NCBI GenBank assembly: GCA_035476855.1
Contig: DATILC010000330.1
Location: forward strand, 1 to 19,546
Direction of reading: 5' to 3'
DNA: 19,546 nt
From: Solimonas_A sp035476855
GTDB lineage: Bacteria; Pseudomonadota; Gammaproteobacteria; Nevskiales; Nevskiaceae
The position numbers were made by a program, and so were the translations under genes. Position 1 is the first letter of the stretch. Each line of letters starts with the position of its first letter. The notes beneath the pieces were generated by a model. That model searched no databases. It worked only from the letters and a program-made list of their open reading frames with translations, and had not been told where the DNA came from. Shown here piece by piece: positions 16,152 to 19,546 of this stretch.

Positions 16152-16793
16152 TTACTCTGACGACTTTTCGTTCTTTTTAGACTTATCAGCTTCAATCTGC
16201 GGTTGCGCGGCAGCCTTGGAGGTGCGAGTACCGAAGGTAACCCAAAGAATGAAGGCTATACCTGCGAGAACGAATGGAGATATAAACCAAGCACCATAAC
16301 GCACGGACCGTGACAACGATAGGACCGACGCTTCGCGTAGATCTGCCGTTCTCTTTGCTACTGCTCCGGTGCTCTCTTCAACGACCGTGAACTTACCTTG
16401 CACCAACTTGCTTGCGAGACCTTCCGGGAGGTCGCCTTCGATCACGAGGAGCAAAGACATATTCTGTTGCGGCGATAGGAGGCCGGTCCAAGCGGGTGCC
16501 TGTACAGTAACCGTCGCAGTGCCGGGAATAGAGGTTACGAATCGAACCAGCCCAGCCTCAGGCGGCTTAAGTTCAACATCAATTGCGCGATTCGTCAGAT
16601 TGGAAAGTTGAAGATGTGCGACTGACAGTCCATTTACTTGATGAGTGCGGATATCGTACTGCAGGGCAGTTTCGTCGGGAACCATTGTCGTGGCTAGCAG
16701 AGAGCCCAGTCCGATGAGACCTATAACGATCAGGTGCTCAACTACTCCCCACAGTTGCTTCAGCTTGCTGAATAGAGCGGGTGGCGAGGTCAT
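16152..16793 (-). CDS. Two-TM membrane protein with extracytoplasmic domain, unknown
   Basis: A 213-residue protein. One helix lies near residues 19-40 (HLIVIGLIGLGSLLATTMV), an extracytoplasmic beta-rich domain of about 125 residues follows, then a second helix near 168-188 (WFISPFVLAGIAFILWVTF) and a lysine/glutamate-rich cytoplasmic tail. Its start overlaps the stop of the upstream membrane gene by four bases (ATGA), so the pair is coupled and probably forms a complex. Base composition is lower in G/C than in the genes to the left, suggesting transfer. No family is recognised. It may be cassette cargo at the end of the array. Confidence 0.75.
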   Translation of the reverse strand: MTSPPALFSKLKQLWGVVEHLIVIGLIGLGSLLATTMVPDETALQYDIRTHQVNGLSVAHLQLSNLTNRAIDVELKPPEAGLVRFVTSIPGTATVTVQAPAWTGLLSPQQNMSLLLVIEGDLPEGLASKLVQGKFTVVEESTGAVAKRTADLREASVLSLSRSVRYGAWFISPFVLAGIAFILWVTFGTRTSKAAAQPQIEADKSKKNEKSSE

Positions 16794-17281
16794 CTCCCAC
16801 TCCTAACCAGTTCTAGTACTGCTAGTAGAGTGGTCCCGTTTGTAATTAGAAGGATCGCTGCGACGTAGAGTGACGTTAGTCGTACAACAAAGCCGCTCGG
16901 CGGCCTAGACTCTAGCCGTTCAAGCACATCGGAGACCGGCTCGCGGGGAGGCGAGCCATGATCGGACGGCTCTGACGACTTTCTGACGAATAATTGGAGT
17001 GCGACGAGATGGGCGCACACCGCGACTGCCAGTATGAAAATCAGTGTTATCTGAGAGGGTGTTCTGAGATAGCCGTCGAGAAGGAGATTGGCTAAGGCAG
17101 CGAAATCGAGCGCTATTGTCGACACGGCGGCATCTCGAATGGAGACAATCGTTCTCGGTTGATCCATGCGACCTCTACGGTCCCCAAAACTGACAAAGAC
17201 CAGCACATACAGCAGCACGACTGGCAGTGATAGTGCGCCGTATAGCGCCAATAAGTTCGAGTGTTCGGAGAACATAGCCAT
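16790..17281 (-). CDS. 4-TM membrane protein, unknown
   Basis: A 163-residue protein with hydrophobic segments at about residues 10-32, 52-70, 78-99 and 131-159. The loop before the last helix (about 101-130) is charged and Pro-rich. A TTG at 17296 and an ATG at 17275 are alternatives, but GAGG six bases before the ATG at 17281 decides for that start. It is coupled by ATGA overlap to the two-TM protein downstream. About 70 bases separate it from the attC-like site that ends the DUF4062 cassette, so it would be the first gene of the next cassette. No family is recognised. Confidence 0.72.
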   Translation of the reverse strand: MAMFSEHSNLLALYGALSLPVVLLYVLVFVSFGDRRGRMDQPRTIVSIRDAAVSTIALDFAALANLLLDGYLRTPSQITLIFILAVAVCAHLVALQLFVRKSSEPSDHGSPPREPVSDVLERLESRPPSGFVVRLTSLYVAAILLITNGTTLLAVLELVRSGR

Positions 17282-17348
17282 GTATCGCCTCGGCAACAGC
17301 CAAAAATTGTAAGGGTTCGCCCATTCTGCCTCGTGACTGGTTTGCGAC

Positions 17349-17399
17349 GCCTACCGCCCAGGTTCACCCGCCCGTCGACCCTTGAACCTATTGTTAGCT
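17349..17399 (-). other. attC-like integron recombination site (closes the DUF4062 cassette)
   Basis: Minus-strand order: R'' AGCTAAC (17399-17393), a 3-base spacer, arm AGGTTCA, a 16-base loop region, the exactly complementary arm TGAACCT, spacer GGGC, and R' GGTAGGC (17355-17349). The layout matches attC sites. R'' fits RYYYAAC with one mismatch. R' differs from GTTRRRY by one base at the crossover triplet (GGT for GTT). Most tellingly, the cassette's own first bases, GTTAGCTGTCAG (18474-18463), are the exact complement of CTGACAGCTAAC here, as needed when a cassette circle forms attC. The DUF4062 stop codon lies inside R''. The site is short for an attC, at 51 bases. Confidence 0.68.
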
Positions 17400-18473
17400 G
17401 TCAGGCGCACTATCTCCGTGATCCAATTCTTCAGGGGCCTCATACGTGTAGACGCCACCCTCGAGGCCGATCCGGCGTAGTTGAGCATGAATCTGTTTCC
17501 CTAAATCGGAGAGGCACCAGTACTCATCCTTGTCATTAACGGAGTGCTTCTTTGACGATGGCACAACAAGCTCAAGAGCCGAAAAATCGGAGAGCCAGTG
17601 GCTGACAATGTTGGATGGAACCGGCCAGTAGGTGCGGTAGTCACTACCAAATGTTAGGGCGATGTCGCCTGCAATCTCCTTTGTAGTGTTCTCTACCATG
17701 AGATTAGGCGCAATTGCTTTGAAGATGTCGAACAGTGTAGTTGGGATCGGCGTCCCCCAATCCTTCGCAGTCCGTCCATAGATATGGACTTGCGTAGTAT
17801 TTCTTTTCAGGATCTGAACAATCTCACCAGCGGCATCCTCTTCGGATGCACGCGCTTCCTCTTCCAAATTGGAAATCTGATTTCGAAGACGGGCGTTCTC
17901 AGCACTAAGTCTTGTCAGCTCTTTAGTTACCTCAGGACCAGCGATCTCATCTGCGCGCGTCCAACCTACTCTAGGACTGGTGTTGATTGCCTTCATCAAC
18001 GCGATGGACGATTTCCCATGCAATTCGTCAAGATTGCTCCAAAAGCTTATGAGCTTCTTGCGCACTTTGACCTTGAATGACGCTAGAGACGCCCTTTTAG
18101 ATTCCTCCTTTTCCATGCGCTCCGCGGGCCAAGGCGCTGAGTCGTCTAACACGAATCCGAGGATCGGTACTCCGCGTTTTGCTGCGTAGTCGTACTCTTT
18201 CTCAGTGTAACTGACCCCGTCGGACGTCGTTGAGCCGTAGCGATGCGCCAGTATCAAAATGTAATAGTCGGTTTCGTCTATTTGACGAGAGATTATCTTC
18301 CACTGTTCCTCGTCGGCTGCGCTGAACATCTCCATTCCGACAGGAATATGACCCATTTCAAGAACTGCCTTAACGACTTGCTCACGCTCCGCTTTAAGGT
18401 CTTCATACGTGGAACTGACGAAGACTTGGTATTTGATTGCCATGGACTATCTCTAAGTTCTTCTGACAGCTAA
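17355..18473 (-). mobile_element. Integron gene cassette carrying the DUF4062 gene
   Basis: The unit runs from the TTAGCT following the crossover G at 18474 to the last base before the crossover at 17355/17354. It holds one gene on the minus strand, starts 30 bases before the ATG, and ends with an attC-like site overlapping the gene's stop: the compact layout typical of integron cassettes. Its two ends carry the 12-base complementary match described for the attC-like site. It has no promoter of its own that can be recognised. No integrase lies in the window; one would be expected to the right, beyond 19546, or the array may lack one. Confidence 0.65.
17394..18443 (-). CDS. DUF4062 domain protein with coiled coil and winged-helix-like C-terminus
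   Basis: A 349-residue protein. The N-terminus is a clear DUF4062 domain: YQVFVSSTYEDLKAERE (5-21), GMEMFSAADEEQW (36-48), the strand DYYILILAHRYGS (59-71), YTEKEYDYA (79-87) and PILGFV (93-98). The end of that module, around GWTRAD (160-165), is also typical. A coiled coil follows at about 170-205, then a region of unknown type and a winged-helix-like end (WLSDFSALELV; YWCLSDLGKQIHAQL). DUF4062 resembles TIR/nucleoside-deoxyribosyltransferase-like folds and is often fused to signalling or defence-type NTPases; no NTPase domain is present. Activity is unknown. It lies alone in an integron-type cassette, 30 bases from the cassette start. Confidence 0.88.
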   Translation of the reverse strand: MAIKYQVFVSSTYEDLKAEREQVVKAVLEMGHIPVGMEMFSAADEEQWKIISRQIDETDYYILILAHRYGSTTSDGVSYTEKEYDYAAKRGVPILGFVLDDSAPWPAERMEKEESKRASLASFKVKVRKKLISFWSNLDELHGKSSIALMKAINTSPRVGWTRADEIAGPEVTKELTRLSAENARLRNQISNLEEEARASEEDAAGEIVQILKRNTTQVHIYGRTAKDWGTPIPTTLFDIFKAIAPNLMVENTTKEIAGDIALTFGSDYRTYWPVPSNIVSHWLSDFSALELVVPSSKKHSVNDKDEYWCLSDLGKQIHAQLRRIGLEGGVYTYEAPEELDHGDSAPDS

Positions 18474-18545
18474 CGCCCAAGTTCAGGGGCGGCCTCGCCG
18501 AAGGCAAGGACGCTCCTCTGGGAACCTGTATTTGGGCGCTGCTGA
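18468..18545 (-). other. attC-like integron recombination site (after the zinc-ribbon gene)
   Basis: On the minus strand the right half reads CCGCCCCTGAACTTGGGC then GTTAGCT (18474-18468), very like known attC right ends, which often end GCCGCCCC...GCGTTAGRY. The left half pairs with it imperfectly: CAGC..CGCCCAA matches on both arms, then AGGTTC faces GAACTT. The R'' simple site is degenerate (AGC where AAC is expected). An inner stem CCTTGCC/GGCGAGG lies in the loop. It begins about 40 bases after the stop of the zinc-ribbon gene. Together with the site at 17349-17399 it defines a cassette. Confidence 0.55.
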
Positions 18546-18583
18546 AGGGGCCACGAGCACAGCGGCGAAGCCATCTGAATCCT

Positions 18584-19546
18584 TCAACGGGTCCCCGCCG
18601 AGCGGAGCAGTTCCAGCTTCTCCTTAGTTGTACACACAACACCGTCAACTTGGTCCATGAAGACCCCCGTACGAATTAAATGCTGGATAACCTTCTGAAC
18701 GGTGGCAGGCCGTAATGAAAGCTGGGCTGCTACCGTTTGATGGATTCCTTTTGGCCAAGGTTGCTGTGGCAATGCTGCACGGACCCTATCAATAATCTCC
18801 GGCGTCAGGGGTTCCAGCGGCTTTTGCAGGTTTACTTCCGCGACCCTAACTGTTCTTCCGTTATCGGCCCGGGACACACGTATGGACGTACCACATGAAT
18901 TGCAGCCAACAGTTTCCGAAGCAGATGGCCACTCATCGAGGTTAATAGCCTGTTCAGCTGAACACTTTGGGCAGGCAACCAACTCTGTGGTATGACCCCT
19001 GACAGTGAGGCTGAACCCATTGGCCTCGCGATAGGTTGAGATTAGGTTGACTTCGCACGTCTTGCACTGGATAGCCTTTCTATCGTTTTCCTTCGTTCGT
19101 TGGCCGTACCTAATCGGCGATGAACAATGCGGGCATACTGATTCAATATTCTGATAGCTAGGCCGCTGCTTTGCTATAAAGCTACCGCCACTGATGTCTG
19201 CAGCAAGGGATCGGAGCTGGCGTTTGATCTCATCAATTTCTGCGGTTTCTACTGCGATTGACGAGCTATTGACTGGCGCAAGTTCAAGTGCACTTAGCCG
19301 TTCGCCGAGTTGACGAAGTGCCTCAGCTTGCTCCTTTTCCGCCTCGCGTTGTTCGTCTAGCTCTTCGCCGATCACTCCTTGCCAGTCGCTCAAACTAGTG
19401 TCATTGATCGAGCGGAGCGATCCAAGCATATGAATGGCGCTTTCGATTCGCTCTTCCTTTGCAAAGAGTTCCTCCTCAGAATTTCTGTAGCCCGTGTACT
19501 GAAGCTCCTCCTGGAGGTATACGGAAAGACGATTTAGCTCCTTGGA
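18584..19546 (-). CDS. Coiled-coil / double zinc-ribbon / winged-helix protein, 5' end outside the window
   Basis: The frame stays open from the stop at 18584 to the right edge, so at least 320 residues are encoded and the true start is not visible; the first in-window ATG (19429) is internal to a coiled-coil region. Order of parts (residue 1 = window edge): Glu/Leu-rich coiled coil about 1-90; zinc ribbon 1 with C138/C141 and C161/C164; zinc ribbon 2 with C192/C195 and C215/C218; then a winged-helix-like end, with VAAQLSLRPATVQKVIQHLIRTG as recognition region. It is probably a DNA- or RNA-binding regulator or scaffold. The combination is not one I recognise. An attC-like site follows it, so it is probably the next cassette's cargo. 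Confidence 0.75.
   Translation of the reverse strand, partial: SKELNRLSVYLQEELQYTGYRNSEEELFAKEERIESAIHMLGSLRSINDTSLSDWQGVIGEELDEQREAEKEQAEALRQLGERLSALELAPVNSSSIAVETAEIDEIKRQLRSLAADISGGSFIAKQRPSYQNIESVCPHCSSPIRYGQRTKENDRKAIQCKTCEVNLISTYREANGFSLTVRGHTTELVACPKCSAEQAINLDEWPSASETVGCNSCGTSIRVSRADNGRTVRVAEVNLQKPLEPLTPEIIDRVRAALPQQPWPKGIHQTVAAQLSLRPATVQKVIQHLIRTGVFMDQVDGVVCTTKEKLELLRSAGTR

Noticed and set aside
16111..16299. A 62-codon plus-strand frame in the junction between the cupin and membrane genes
   Set aside because: Most of it is antisense to the end of the two-TM protein, and there is no convincing ribosome-binding site.

Overview
The window looks like chromosome of a high-GC gammaproteobacterium, probably of the Xanthomonadales/Lysobacterales or Nevskiales group. 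This is inferred from strong GC bias, Gram-negative signal peptides and a lipobox, the DUF2339-DUF3999 gene pair, and the style of the intergenic hairpin repeats. No rRNA, tRNA or taxonomic marker is present, so the placement is tentative.

From 1 to about 16,080 the DNA is an ordinary accessory-rich chromosomal stretch. From the left it holds: a minus-strand pair of membrane proteins, DUF2339 and DUF3999, overlapping by 4 bases; a plus-strand run of an NAD-dependent epimerase/reductase, two small membrane proteins and a DJ-1/PfpI protein; a convergent alpha/beta hydrolase whose 3' end runs through a 30-bp perfect palindrome into its neighbour; a minus-strand series of AraC regulator, nitrilase and 4-TM protein, with a membrane protein diverging from the regulator; a YciI protein; a lipoprotein and small helical protein pair; a carboxymuconolactone-decarboxylase-like protein; a secreted alpha/beta hydrolase with a possible ECF42-type promoter; a large inverted repeat of the 'CTGAGCCTGTCGAAG' kind; a secreted protein coupled to a flavodiiron-like metallo-beta-lactamase-fold protein; and a secreted cupin.

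From about 16,080 to the end, base composition falls clearly. For example, 27 of 60 bases at 18001-18060 are G/C, against 41 of 60 at 4441-4500. Every gene there lies on the minus strand. This segment reads as a piece of an integron gene-cassette array. The DUF4062 gene is enclosed by two attC-like sites. The first 12 bases of its cassette (with the crossover G) are exactly complementary to the R'' end of the attC that closes it, as expected for an excisable circular cassette. A zinc-ribbon/winged-helix protein, cut by the window edge, lies upstream, and a two-gene membrane-protein unit lies downstream. An integrase, if there is one, would be expected beyond the right edge. This cassette segment, with cargo of unknown and possibly defence-related function, is the most interesting part of the window.
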